DNA of 11,911 nucleotides from CAYURH01 sp964447105. Its GTDB lineage: Bacteria; Patescibacteriota; Saccharimonadia; Saccharimonadales; EFPC-124. The position numbers and the translations under genes were made by a program. Under the pieces are notes generated by a model, which saw nothing but the letters and a program-made list of their open reading frames with translations, was not told the origin of the DNA and searched no databases. Location of the stretch: assembly GCA_964447105.1 (NCBI GenBank), contig CAYURH010000025.1:1-11911 (forward strand). The letters are read 5' to 3'. This document shows, piece after piece, positions 1-6,648 of this stretch. Within the stretch, counting starts at the first letter, position 1; every line of letters begins with the position of its first letter.

Positions 1-52
1 GCGATCTCCTCCGTGACAGGGAGGCGTGATAGGCCAACTTCACTACGAGCCC
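1..52 (-). tRNA. tRNA-Asp (anticodon GTC), 3' part cut by window edge
   Basis: Read on the minus strand, the sequence starts with acceptor strand GGGCTCG (52 to 46). It continues with a D arm closed by GTGA/TCAC and an anticodon arm CCTCC-CTGTCAC-GGAGG. The anticodon is GTC, which reads Asp codons. The variable loop AGATC follows and the gene leaves the window at the start of the T arm, so about 24 nt including the acceptor 3' strand are not visible. Every visible arm pairs perfectly. A good promoter lies just upstream at 67-95. Confidence 0.9.
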
Positions 53-66
53 ATGTAGACTAGCAC

Positions 67-95
67 ATTTTACCAATTTCCACCCCTATTCGCAA
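67..95 (-). promoter_or_regulatory. Promoter of tRNA-Asp
   Basis: On the minus strand TTGCGA (90-95) and TAAAAT (67-72) are separated by exactly 17 bases and lie 14 bases before the tRNA 5' end. They match 4/6 and 5/6 of the sigma-70-type consensus. The promoter begins only 4 bases after the stop codon of the upstream parvulin-like gene, so the tRNA can be transcribed independently. Confidence 0.6.
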
Positions 96-99
96 CAGT

Positions 100-1146
100 T
101 TATTGCGTGGCGATGGGTGGTACGTTGATAAACTCTTGCACTTTACTGGCTTGTCGCAGCTGAGCAATCTTGTTGCTGAGGAATGTATAGTTCACAAATA
201 TTTTGGCAATGTGCAGGTTGTTGCCTTGGCGCTCAATCAGGCGCGCCAGATACAAACCATCGGTACCGGCGATCACATCAGAGACTTGGCCCGGTTGCAG
301 TTTTTCGGCTGCTTGGATAATACCGCTTGGATCGGTCGAGCCGATCGTCACAAAGCCCATGTCACCTCCCAACCCTTTGGTCTGGAGATCCTCAGACTGC
401 TGGGTGGCCATGGCCGCAAAATCAGCACCTTGCGCGATCTGTTGCTGTATGGCTTTGATCTTGGCCGCAGCGTCGGTATCGAGTTTGGCCAATACTTTCT
501 GACGCAAGAGTTGTTTTTGTAGCGAATCCTTATACTCGTCAAAAGACCAGTCGTAGTAGTCACGTATGACTTGGCGGTAGGCGTCTTCGCTGACACCAAG
601 TTGGTTGTTGGAGATGATTTTATTTACAAAATCATCAACTTCTTTTTGTGACACGGTGATATTCTGATCGTGTGCTAACTTAGCAACAAAAGCGTTTTCG
701 ATGGCTTTGTCGAGGGCTAAGCGTTCTTGATATTGGAGTTGGCGTTTGCCGTCGTCTGAACTGAAATTGATCGCTTCTTTGGTACTCAAATAATGCACGG
801 CACTGCTGACTTCACGCAGATAGTCACTATAGCGCACAAATTCACCATCTACTCGAGCCACTGGTACGGGTACGATCTGAGTAAGGCGGTACATGAATTT
901 ATCGATACTCTGCGCTTTGTATAGTTGCCAGCCTGCAAACCCGAAAAAACTAACTGCGGCAAAAAACACAATGGTCATACTAATAACCAGTAGTCGATGC
1001 TTGGTGTACTGCATGGGGTATTTGAACTTACGGCCGCCCGCCAAGATACGTTCGCGGTGTTCGGCTACTGTTTCATTAGTAATCCGGCCGCCAGTTTCTG
1101 GCAGCGGAGCTGATTTTTTGAGTACTTTATGGAGTAGCTTCTTCAT
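100..1146 (-). CDS. Membrane-anchored parvulin/SurA-like protein (peptidyl-prolyl isomerase family)
   Basis: This 348-residue protein has about 50 basic cytoplasmic residues, one transmembrane helix (about 52-73, rich in I, V, F, A), then an extracytoplasmic part. Residues about 90-222 form a helical SurA_N-like chaperone region. Residues about 225-310 resemble a parvulin rotamase core: a helix ending GADFAAMATQQSED, then the family hallmark LGGDMGF at 259-265, and LQPGQVSDVI. The family assists folding of exported proteins outside the membrane. The histidines normally found in the first strand (HIL) and last strand (GxH) are not in place, because the last strand reads GLYLARL. Catalysis is therefore doubtful and a chaperone role is possible. 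The ATG overlaps the preceding PH-domain gene by 20 bases with only a weak GGA before it, which suggests translational coupling. The stop is TAA. I am confident of the family but not of enzymatic activity. Confidence 0.8.
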   Translation of the reverse strand: MKKLLHKVLKKSAPLPETGGRITNETVAEHRERILAGGRKFKYPMQYTKHRLLVISMTIVFFAAVSFFGFAGWQLYKAQSIDKFMYRLTQIVPVPVARVDGEFVRYSDYLREVSSAVHYLSTKEAINFSSDDGKRQLQYQERLALDKAIENAFVAKLAHDQNITVSQKEVDDFVNKIISNNQLGVSEDAYRQVIRDYYDWSFDEYKDSLQKQLLRQKVLAKLDTDAAAKIKAIQQQIAQGADFAAMATQQSEDLQTKGLGGDMGFVTIGSTDPSGIIQAAEKLQPGQVSDVIAGTDGLYLARLIERQGNNLHIAKIFVNYTFLSNKIAQLRQASKVQEFINVPPIATQ

Positions 1147-1645
1147 GTTCCAACACCATACCCTGTGGAGCGCCTTTGGCTATTACTTCTGACAGTTCGT
1201 TGTAAATCCTGCTAGGATGATGGATCCTATCGAGAATCAAATCACCCACATATGTCTGTACCACAATAGTACCATAGCCCAGGGTGGCGGCAGTAAAACC
1301 AGGAACGTTGTAACTAATGTTTTGTATCTTATTGATACCAAGGTCAATAACACTACGATTGAATAGCCCTTTTTGCGTGATCTGTCGTAGCCGTAGCTGC
1401 GTGACGATAAATACGCTGAAATACCAGCCAATCCAATGGTAGAAAAACAACAATAACCCGAGTCCGAGGCCACCAAATGCTACCCACAAATAATTAAGAT
1501 TCTCAGGCCAAATAAGTACCGGGATCGAAAGAACCAAAAACGGGATGAGTAAACTATAAAACCCTTTACGCAGCGCGACGGGATGGCGCCGAAAGGTAAA
1601 GATGACAGTTTCGTGTTCTTGCTGACCTTCAAATTCTGCGTGCAT
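1127..1645 (-). CDS. Two-TM bacterial PH-domain (bPH2/YdbS-like) membrane protein
   Basis: This protein has 172 residues from the ATG at 1645. An in-frame GTG at 1657 would add four residues, but nothing like a Shine-Dalgarno site precedes it, whereas GAGTGG lies 8 bases before the ATG. After a soluble N-terminus there are two hydrophobic helices (about residues 28-46 and 50-75, the second ending HWIGWYFSVFIVT). A beta-rich domain follows with the pattern LRLRQITQKGLFNRSVIDL and GYGTIVVQT, typical of the bPH2 (formerly DUF304) family. These proteins sit in the cytoplasmic membrane; their biochemical function is largely unknown. The gene starts 26 bases after the encoded CCA of tRNA-Arg and overlaps the next gene, so tRNA, PH protein and parvulin-like protein probably form one transcript. 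The stop is TAA. Confidence 0.8.
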   Translation of the reverse strand: MHAEFEGQQEHETVIFTFRRHPVALRKGFYSLLIPFLVLSIPVLIWPENLNYLWVAFGGLGLGLLLFFYHWIGWYFSVFIVTQLRLRQITQKGLFNRSVIDLGINKIQNISYNVPGFTAATLGYGTIVVQTYVGDLILDRIHHPSRIYNELSEVIAKGAPQGMVLEHEEATP

Positions 1646-1671
1646 AGTTTGTTCCACTCAGTTGTAACGCC

Positions 1672-1747
1672 TGGTACTCCGGGCTGGAATCGAACCAGCG
1701 ACACCCTCCTTAGGACGGAGGTGCTCTGTCCGCTGAGCTACCGGAGC
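1672..1747 (-). tRNA. tRNA-Arg (anticodon CCT)
   Basis: On the minus strand a complete 76-nt cloverleaf is visible. Acceptor GCTCCGG pairs with CCGGAGT (a G-U at 1-72), and the D arm is GCTC/GAGC. The anticodon arm is CCTCC-GTCCTAA-GGAGG with anticodon CCT, which decodes AGG. The variable loop is GTGTC and the T arm is GCTGG-TTCGATT-CCAGC. The discriminator A and CCA are encoded (1672-1675). A promoter lies 10 bases upstream. Position 32 is G rather than the more common pyrimidine. Confidence 0.95.
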
Positions 1748-1757
1748 ATCTGGTGTA

Positions 1758-1786
1758 AGTATACTCTGGACGGCCTCTAGCGTCGA
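1758..1786 (-). promoter_or_regulatory. Promoter of tRNA-Arg (and probably the two genes after it)
   Basis: TCGACG (1781-1786, 4/6) and TATACT (1758-1763, 5/6) are spaced by 17 bases on the minus strand. The predicted start, near 1751, is about 4 bases before the mature tRNA end at 1747. The promoter fits in the 48-base gap after ndk. Confidence 0.6.
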
Positions 1787-1795
1787 GTTGCTCTA

Positions 1796-2434
1796 TTAGT
1801 AGAAACTGGAGAACATGGTAGCCTCGTCGCTCAACTTGTAGTCATGGATTTTTTCATCACCAAACCACAATTTGATCTCGTGTTCCGCCTCTTGAATATT
1901 TCCACTGGCGTGCAGCAAATTGTGGATTGCCCTGCCCTGAACATTGGCGATCAACGAACTATCGATCGAGTAGTCGCCACGTATTGTGCCTACATCGGCA
2001 TTAACTGGCATAGTGTTGCCAATCAATTTGCGTACCATAGCAATGGCTTGTACACCTTCTACAACTAAAAATACGACTGGTCCAGAACAAATAAATTTAA
2101 CGAGTGCACGCACCAGATCCTTGCCCAATTCACGGGGGTCATCGGTGCCGAATGCTTCTTTGACGGTTAAGCCTTCAACCACCTCGAAGCCTTTGATTGT
2201 GTTGTTACCAATACGTAAAAGGAGGGCCTCATCGCTAATTGAATAGTGTAATTCAGCTCGCTTTTTGTCAGGCACCGCCATCTTCATGGCTACAATCTTG
2301 AGCCCTGCTTTTTCAAAACGACTAATAATCTCACCAATCAAACCACGCTGCACGCCATCGGGTTTGATAATACACAGTGTGCGCTCAAACCTTACCTTTT
2401 GTAATGCGGGGTGTAATGAATCTTCTTTTGACAT
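1796..2434 (-). CDS. ndk: Nucleoside diphosphate kinase, long form
   Basis: This cytoplasmic enzyme transfers a phosphate from ATP to NDPs through a phosphohistidine. The protein has 212 residues. ERTLCIIKPDGVQRGLIGEI (17-36) is the N-terminal NDK signature, SGPVVFLVVEG (117-127) the core strand, and GTIRGDYS (149-156) the nucleotide-binding loop. The C-terminal HNLLHASGNIQEAEHEI (171-187) holds the catalytic histidine, probably H175, aligned with the HGSDS motif of standard enzymes. Usual bacterial Ndk has about 130-150 residues. The extra length here is an N-terminal extension of about 17 residues, an insertion around residues 65-105 and a C-terminal tail of about 25. The start is chosen at the ATG with AAAGGAG eight bases upstream; a GTG ten codons earlier lacks such a site. 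The gene follows uppP by 37 bases, probably in the same transcript. The stop is TAA. Confidence 0.93.
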   Translation of the reverse strand: MSKEDSLHPALQKVRFERTLCIIKPDGVQRGLIGEIISRFEKAGLKIVAMKMAVPDKKRAELHYSISDEALLLRIGNNTIKGFEVVEGLTVKEAFGTDDPRELGKDLVRALVKFICSGPVVFLVVEGVQAIAMVRKLIGNTMPVNADVGTIRGDYSIDSSLIANVQGRAIHNLLHASGNIQEAEHEIKLWFGDEKIHDYKLSDEATMFSSFY

Positions 2435-2442
2435 AACCTCAA

Positions 2443-2449
2443 CTCCTTT
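2443..2449 (-). promoter_or_regulatory. Shine-Dalgarno site of ndk
   Basis: AAAGGAG, 8 bases before the ATG at 2434, is one of the strongest canonical ribosome binding sites in the window (with GGAGG before the PilX-like gene). It decides the ndk start against the upstream in-frame GTG at 2464. Confidence 0.85.
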
Positions 2450-2471
2450 CGACCATGGTACCACGCCTTGG

Positions 2472-3266
2472 CTAAACGCCGAACAGTAATACTAAGCTCA
2501 GCACCACAGCCAAGCCCAATCGGTAGTAGCCGAATACTTTGAAATTACCTTTGGCCAGGTATCGCAACATGAACCCAACAGCGAACAGGCCGAATACGAA
2601 GGCCGCAACATTACTGGCAATCCACGCTGCAAAATTTTGGCTGATAAAATCTTGGCCAGCTGAGCTCATCATCACTTTCAGGATCACACCCGCCAGGACC
2701 GGGATAGATAGCAAAAAGCTAAATTCGGCAGCTTTGGCATAATCTAACCCGACTAATCGCCCGGCAATCATTGTGCTGGCGGAACGCGAAGTGCCGGGTA
2801 TGAGGGATAGAATTTGCGCAACGCCGATCAGCAGGGATCGTTTGGGGCTGAGCTCCTCCCCGTTTTTTTGTGTCGACATTTTAGGTAGTTTTTCGAGCAC
2901 AATCATGATCACACCGAACACTGCTAACATAATTGTCACCGTAATGGCGTTTTGGATAGCCGCTTGTTCGAAGAAATCACCAAACAAAAAGCCAATGGTG
3001 CCTATCGGCAATGCCGCCAGCAGCACATTGCGCGCCAGGCGAAAATCATGCTTGGTAAATATACGCAGTATGATATCCCAAATGCGTGTGCGGAAATAAA
3101 TCAGCAGTGCCACAAACGTCCCTAAGTTTACCAACCCATCGAAAACAAGTGACGGCTGCATACCCATGAAGTGCTCAGCTAGCACCAAGTGCCCAGAACT
3201 CGACACGGGTATGAATTCGGTCAAACCCTGCACGGCACCGAGTACGACAGCTTCAATAATAGACAT
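2472..3266 (-). CDS. uppP: Undecaprenyl-diphosphatase (BacA/UppP family)
   Basis: This integral membrane enzyme dephosphorylates undecaprenyl pyrophosphate, recycling the lipid carrier for cell-wall synthesis; overexpression in other bacteria gives bacitracin resistance. The 264-residue protein is highly hydrophobic with several membrane segments. Both family motifs are present. The (E/Q)xxxE box followed by PVSSSGHL is at residues 13-27, with Q13, E17 and H26. PGTSRSASTM is at 158-167, with the conserved R161. Length matches the family (about 265-275). The ATG at 3266 is preferred over an in-frame GTG five codons earlier because it places the E/Q box at the usual distance. No Shine-Dalgarno sequence precedes it; instead a TACAAT lies 6 bases before the ATG. 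ndk follows after 37 bases. The stop is TAG. Confidence 0.95.
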   Translation of the reverse strand: MSIIEAVVLGAVQGLTEFIPVSSSGHLVLAEHFMGMQPSLVFDGLVNLGTFVALLIYFRTRIWDIILRIFTKHDFRLARNVLLAALPIGTIGFLFGDFFEQAAIQNAITVTIMLAVFGVIMIVLEKLPKMSTQKNGEELSPKRSLLIGVAQILSLIPGTSRSASTMIAGRLVGLDYAKAAEFSFLLSIPVLAGVILKVMMSSAGQDFISQNFAAWIASNVAAFVFGLFAVGFMLRYLAKGNFKVFGYYRLGLAVVLSLVLLFGV

Positions 3267-3272
3267 GCACTT

Positions 3273-3278
3273 ATTGTA
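3273..3278 (-). promoter_or_regulatory. Putative -10 element of uppP (leaderless start)
   Basis: TACAAT (5/6 of TATAAT) lies exactly 6 bases before the uppP ATG. Transcription would then begin on the A of the start codon. No good -35 hexamer is seen at 16-18 bases, so the call is tentative. The absence of a ribosome binding site for uppP supports it. Confidence 0.45.
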
Positions 3279-3339
3279 CACTAGTCAATTCCGAACATAT
3301 TTTTTATTCAACGCTTACTCTGTACTTATGTTTCAGGAT

Positions 3340-3348
3340 TGTTACAAT
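3340..3348 (+). promoter_or_regulatory. Extended -10 promoter of the recombinase gene (leaderless start)
   Basis: TGTTACAAT fits the extended -10 pattern TGnTATAAT with one mismatch and needs no -35, which is indeed poor here. The hexamer ends 6 bases before the ATG at 3355, so the predicted +1 is the A of the start codon. No Shine-Dalgarno sequence lies at a workable distance. Confidence 0.5.
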
Positions 3349-3354
3349 TGCTGT

Positions 3355-4287
3355 ATGGGGCATTACTTATCAGAACTGACTATCGATTTCCTGGAATACC
3401 TAGAAGTTGAACAAAACCGATCACAAAAAACCGCCGAGAATTACCACCTCTATCTTATGCGGCTCATCGAGTTTATCGACGATATAGAAGTAGAAAAATT
3501 CGATGCCGAGATGCTGCGCAAATGGCGCCTGTGGCTCGCCCGCTACAAAGACGACCGCGGCCAAGAGCTATCCAAATTGACGCAAACCTATCACCTGATT
3601 GCCTTGCGTAGTTTTCTAAAATTTTGCTCCAAACGTAGTATCCCCACCCTCGCGGCAGACAAGGTTGAACTCCCCAAAGTCACTCGCAAACAAGTCAGCT
3701 TTCTTAAAGACGACGAACTGCAGCAGCTATTTGCACAGATACCGACCGACAGTCAGATCGGACTTCGAGATCGGGCTATCATTGCCCTACTCTACTCCAG
3801 CGGGTTGCGCGTATCAGAGCTAACCAAGCTCGATCGCGACCATGTAAACCTAAAACGCCGTGAGTTTATGGTGCGAGGCAAAGGCCAAAAAGACCGATTG
3901 GTATTTGTAGACGATGGTGCAGCTGAGCTGATACAAACCTATCTCAACGCTCGCACCGACGCTATAACTCCCCTCTTCATCCGCTATGGCGGGCACGAAG
4001 TCACTGATCGTAGCGGTGATTTCAAACGGCTCACACCACGGAGCGTTCAGCGCATGGTGAGTCGCTACGCCAAACTCGCAGGCATCACCAAACAGGTGTC
4101 GCCGCATACGCTCCGCCATTCATTTGCCACTGATTTGCTAATGAACGGTGCTGATTTGCGCAGCGTCCAGACCCTACTGGGTCATAGCAATATATCAACG
4201 ACTCAGATTTATACACACGTTACCGACCCGCATTTGCGCGAAGTACACAAGCGGTTTCACAAAAATATCAAGAACGACGAGATCTAG
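3355..4287 (+). CDS. xerC: Tyrosine recombinase, XerC/XerD type
   Basis: This 310-residue protein has the length and two-domain layout of XerC/XerD. An N-terminal SAM-like DNA-binding domain (about 5-95) begins YLSELTIDFLEYLEVEQNRS. The C-terminal catalytic domain carries the full residue set: R152 in SSGLRVSEL, K176 in RGKGQKDR, H251 and R254 in SPHTLRHSFAT, H277 in LLGHSNISTTQ, and nucleophile Y286 in IYTH. Xer recombinases resolve chromosome dimers at dif near the terminus. With one gene in view I cannot tell XerC from XerD, or from a stand-alone Xer. The start at 3355 matches the usual N-terminus. An ATG nine codons upstream would add a cysteine-rich stretch (CYNCC) unlike the family. It is the only plus-strand gene, diverging from uppP and sharing its stop CTAG with the PilX-like gene. 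A phage integrase role is unlikely since neighbours are core genes. Confidence 0.93.
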   Translation: MGHYLSELTIDFLEYLEVEQNRSQKTAENYHLYLMRLIEFIDDIEVEKFDAEMLRKWRLWLARYKDDRGQELSKLTQTYHLIALRSFLKFCSKRSIPTLAADKVELPKVTRKQVSFLKDDELQQLFAQIPTDSQIGLRDRAIIALLYSSGLRVSELTKLDRDHVNLKRREFMVRGKGQKDRLVFVDDGAAELIQTYLNARTDAITPLFIRYGGHEVTDRSGDFKRLTPRSVQRMVSRYAKLAGITKQVSPHTLRHSFATDLLMNGADLRSVQTLLGHSNISTTQIYTHVTDPHLREVHKRFHKNIKNDEI

Positions 4288-5450
4288 GGGCAGCTATTGG
4301 CTCTGTAGAATGCTGGGTCGGATGTGATTTCTTCGTTTTTACAAATCGTGTCAGCCGACTCTACGACATATTCTGGCACTTGACCTACAGTATCCAGGCG
4401 GACGCGCGCCTGCAGACGGCGATACACATCGTTGGCGCGTCCAGTGGCGTCGATGACGGGCTGGACTTCGTTGAAGTTAATGACGTTACCTGGTGAACTA
4501 TGATAGAGCTGCACGCGGAAATGGGTTTGGCCGTAGATGGGGGTAACGCGCAAAAAGTAGGTATTGCCCGGGCTTGGCAAACCAGCCGGCAATGACAGTG
4601 TGGCGTTGCAGTCGTAACTACCATAATTTGTAAATGCGGGGCTGCATACAGCCGGTGTAGGTGCCGCCTTGGCACTATCAAACACACCGGGCGTACCGTC
4701 AGCCGTACCTAGATCGACGACCGCTGGCCCTGACGTTGATGGCACCAAAAACACCGTACGACTACGCTGTGTCAAACCACTGCGGTCGAATGAACCGCTT
4801 GGATATCCATAGAGCTGAACTCGCAGGTAGGCTGGATAGCGCTGCTGAGTCCAGCTGTTGCTCGGAACGGTGGGGTTAATGAGTGGCAATAGCGTGGTGC
4901 TGGGCGCCAAACCACCGGGCTGACCGTCGCCATCTGTACCCACAGTGCTGCTCAGCAGGTGCCATGATATCTTGATCTGATCAAACACATCACTCGGTCC
5001 GGCGTGGAGAGGTATAAAATCACTCTGCCCGGCCGGCTCTTGCCCTAAATAATCGGATGTATTGAGTTGGACGTTGAGACACGTATAGTACTGGTTGAGC
5101 TGCGCATTGCCTACGGCATTGCCAGTAGCATTGATGCCCAGCGCGCTCGTGATAGGCGCTGAACCCGTGATTGCATCGCACGCCGTGGAGTTCAGTGCGG
5201 TAGCGAGCTGAGCTTTAAGCGGATCACCACCAGCCAAGCCTTGGTATTTCAATATCGCCCGCTTGCCATCTTCTAGCCCAGACTGCGCCGATGCTTTGGC
5301 GCTATCGCTCAGGTCGTTATCGAGCGACTGTTGCTGTTCTAATATCATAAGCCGCAGGAAACTTACTGTCAGAACGGTAATCAACAGCATGAAAAATATG
5401 ACACTAAACAGCGATACAAACCCAGCCTGTCGATTGTGATGAACATTCAT
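4284..5450 (-). CDS. Large minor pilin, PilX-like
   Basis: This 388-residue protein begins MNVHHNRQAG then FVSLFSVIFFMLLITVLTVS. That is a class III prepilin signal with predicted PilD cleavage after G10 and a hydrophobic helix. The following LEQQQSLDND...AKASAQSGLEDGKRAIL resembles the amphipathic helix of PilX/PilX_N proteins. The remaining roughly 300 residues are Ser/Thr/Gly/Pro-rich beta-type sequence with six cysteines, the last two near the C-terminus, suggesting disulfides outside the cell. Residue +5 of the mature protein is F, not the usual E, as in GspK-type tip pseudopilins. The gene is fourth in the minor-pilin operon. Its ATG abuts the preceding stop (TAGATG) and has GGAGG seven bases upstream. 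A role in the pilus tip or priming complex is inferred. The stop TAG overlaps the xerC stop. Confidence 0.82.
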   Translation of the reverse strand: MNVHHNRQAGFVSLFSVIFFMLLITVLTVSFLRLMILEQQQSLDNDLSDSAKASAQSGLEDGKRAILKYQGLAGGDPLKAQLATALNSTACDAITGSAPITSALGINATGNAVGNAQLNQYYTCLNVQLNTSDYLGQEPAGQSDFIPLHAGPSDVFDQIKISWHLLSSTVGTDGDGQPGGLAPSTTLLPLINPTVPSNSWTQQRYPAYLRVQLYGYPSGSFDRSGLTQRSRTVFLVPSTSGPAVVDLGTADGTPGVFDSAKAAPTPAVCSPAFTNYGSYDCNATLSLPAGLPSPGNTYFLRVTPIYGQTHFRVQLYHSSPGNVINFNEVQPVIDATGRANDVYRRLQARVRLDTVGQVPEYVVESADTICKNEEITSDPAFYRANSCP

Positions 5451-6095
5451 CTAGTTTCCTCCCGTTGCTACAGTTGTAGTGAAGCGCGCCACTGCGCAGA
5501 ATTCGCCCTGGTTGCCACCCTTACAAGTAGCTACTTGCGGCGAGCTAGGCGTATAGATAAGCGATGGGTTGCTATGGTCGTCGGTAGTGGCGAACTGGAG
5601 GTCTAAATCAACCAGCGAATTGGCCAATGTTTTAGTCAAATTGATCTTCTCCACCCAGATTGAACCGTCGATGAGCGATGTTGATTGGCTACTACTAACG
5701 TTGGGATACACGCCGCCACTGGGCGTGCATAGCGTACCTCCGGTGTCGTCAACACGGACAAATGTCACAGGGGTGGGTGTGGCGCCAGCAAATTTGTTGG
5801 TGGTAGCATCTTCGATATTCCATACGTAACTCACGCTGCCAAAGCAAAGCCTGCCGTTGGTGAGCGCGTTGACATTGATGGCATTAATATCACTACTCCC
5901 CGCCACACGAGCCATGTCATCAAGTGTGACGCGAGCCGTTTGGTTGATTTCTTTTACTGCCAAGCCTTTGTTGTATGTGCGCATAACCTGAACAATAGCA
6001 ATTACGATAAACAACAACACAAAAGCCAGAAACGCCAATGAAAGCAGGAGTTCAATAAGCGTAAAGCCCTGGGCACTACGGTCGCGACGGATCAT
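5451..6095 (-). CDS. Minor pilin, PilW-like
   Basis: This 214-residue protein has signal MIRRDRSAQG (cleavage after G10) followed by FTLIELLLSLAFLAFVLLFI. That is the canonical N-methylation motif with F+1 and E+5, then a helix ending in ARVTLDDMARVAGSSDIN, like the PilW family (NQ/ARxALDxMxRxLR pattern). The globular part is beta-rich with four cysteines (LCF, TLCT, ATCK, EFCA). It would sit in the cytoplasmic membrane before assembly and at the pilus base or tip afterwards. The ATG lies within the end of the PilV-like gene (20-base overlap) with GAGG four bases upstream, so translation is probably coupled. The PilW assignment rests on position in the set and the N-terminal helix, not on the variable globular domain. 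Confidence 0.8.
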   Translation of the reverse strand: MIRRDRSAQGFTLIELLLSLAFLAFVLLFIVIAIVQVMRTYNKGLAVKEINQTARVTLDDMARVAGSSDINAINVNALTNGRLCFGSVSYVWNIEDATTNKFAGATPTPVTFVRVDDTGGTLCTPSGGVYPNVSSSQSTSLIDGSIWVEKINLTKTLANSLVDLDLQFATTDDHSNPSLIYTPSSPQVATCKGGNQGEFCAVARFTTTVATGGN

Positions 6096-6648
6096 ATAGC
6101 CTCGTTCCCGTTACTGTTTGCTCTTGCACTGCCGATCCCACCCCTTGCCAACAAGCGCGCACCACAAAATCAATGTAGCCTGGGCGGATGCTGTTACTTG
6201 GCGATGACGGATCTTCGTGCGAGCGAATAGTTTCGATCCACAGTCCCTGGCCGGGCTGTGCCGCGGCAACCGGTTTGAGTGTGGGGTCAAAAAGAGTTTG
6301 CTGAATTTGTGTACCAGTATTTTGCAGGTAGAAAGCTGATGCCGATTTGGCTGACGTGACCGTGCAATCGTTGGTGTAATCTATAGGCTGTTCGTTGGAC
6401 GTGCTCACAATCGAAGCCCACACCGAGCCGTTCACGCTGGCCGGATTGGCCGCATACTGATCACGCAGGATCTGCAGCATCTGAATCTGGCTGGCGACGG
6501 ACTGTCGCACCTGTGAATGCTCGAGTGCCTGCTGCCCTGCAGCGAGTCCCCGAGTCATAATAGTGATCGCGCCGACAATCACCATACCAAGCACCACTAT
6601 AGCCACGAGCACTTCTACTAGTGTGTCGCCCCTCTGATTAGACACCAT
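6076..6648 (-). CDS. Minor pilin, PilV-like
   Basis: This protein has 190 residues from the ATG at 6648. An ATG ten codons upstream is in frame but lies further inside the previous gene, while GGAG precedes the chosen start by 4 bases. The short signal MVSNQRG is followed by DTLVEVLVAIVVLGMVIVGA, a PilV/GspI-like prepilin N-terminus with E at +5. The +1 residue is D rather than F or M. The helix continues into AAGQQALEHSQVRQSVASQ, and the globular part has two cysteines (NDCT, RACW). It overlaps the gene before by 11 bases and the gene after by 20, which fixes it in the minor-pilin operon. Confidence 0.82.
   Translation of the reverse strand: MVSNQRGDTLVEVLVAIVVLGMVIVGAITIMTRGLAAGQQALEHSQVRQSVASQIQMLQILRDQYAANPASVNGSVWASIVSTSNEQPIDYTNDCTVTSAKSASAFYLQNTGTQIQQTLFDPTLKPVAAAQPGQGLWIETIRSHEDPSSPSNSIRPGYIDFVVRACWQGVGSAVQEQTVTGTRLYDPSRP

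Noticed and set aside
53..99. Mini-ORF ATG-TGC-TAG after GGGTGGAAATTGG on the minus strand
   Set aside because: Only two codons. The bases are better explained as the tRNA-Asp promoter.
2452..2466. Palindromic GGTACC/CCATGG cluster between uppP and ndk
   Set aside because: Short restriction-like palindromes with no T run or longer stem, so neither a terminator nor an operator can be supported.
3328..3357. Earlier ATG start for xerC at 3328
   Set aside because: It adds a cysteine-rich nonapeptide unlike Xer N-termini and lies upstream of the -10. The start at 3355 matches the family.
3850..4119. Minus-strand ORF inside xerC, and other long antisense ORFs opposite pil genes
   Set aside because: They sit opposite strongly conserved genes, resemble no family, and lack start signals; they are frame shadows.
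3355..4287. Tyrosine recombinase as a phage or island integrase near a tRNA gene
   Set aside because: Length and motifs fit Xer, neighbours are core genes, the tRNA is 1.6 kb away behind ndk and uppP, and no repeat of the tRNA 3' end was seen.
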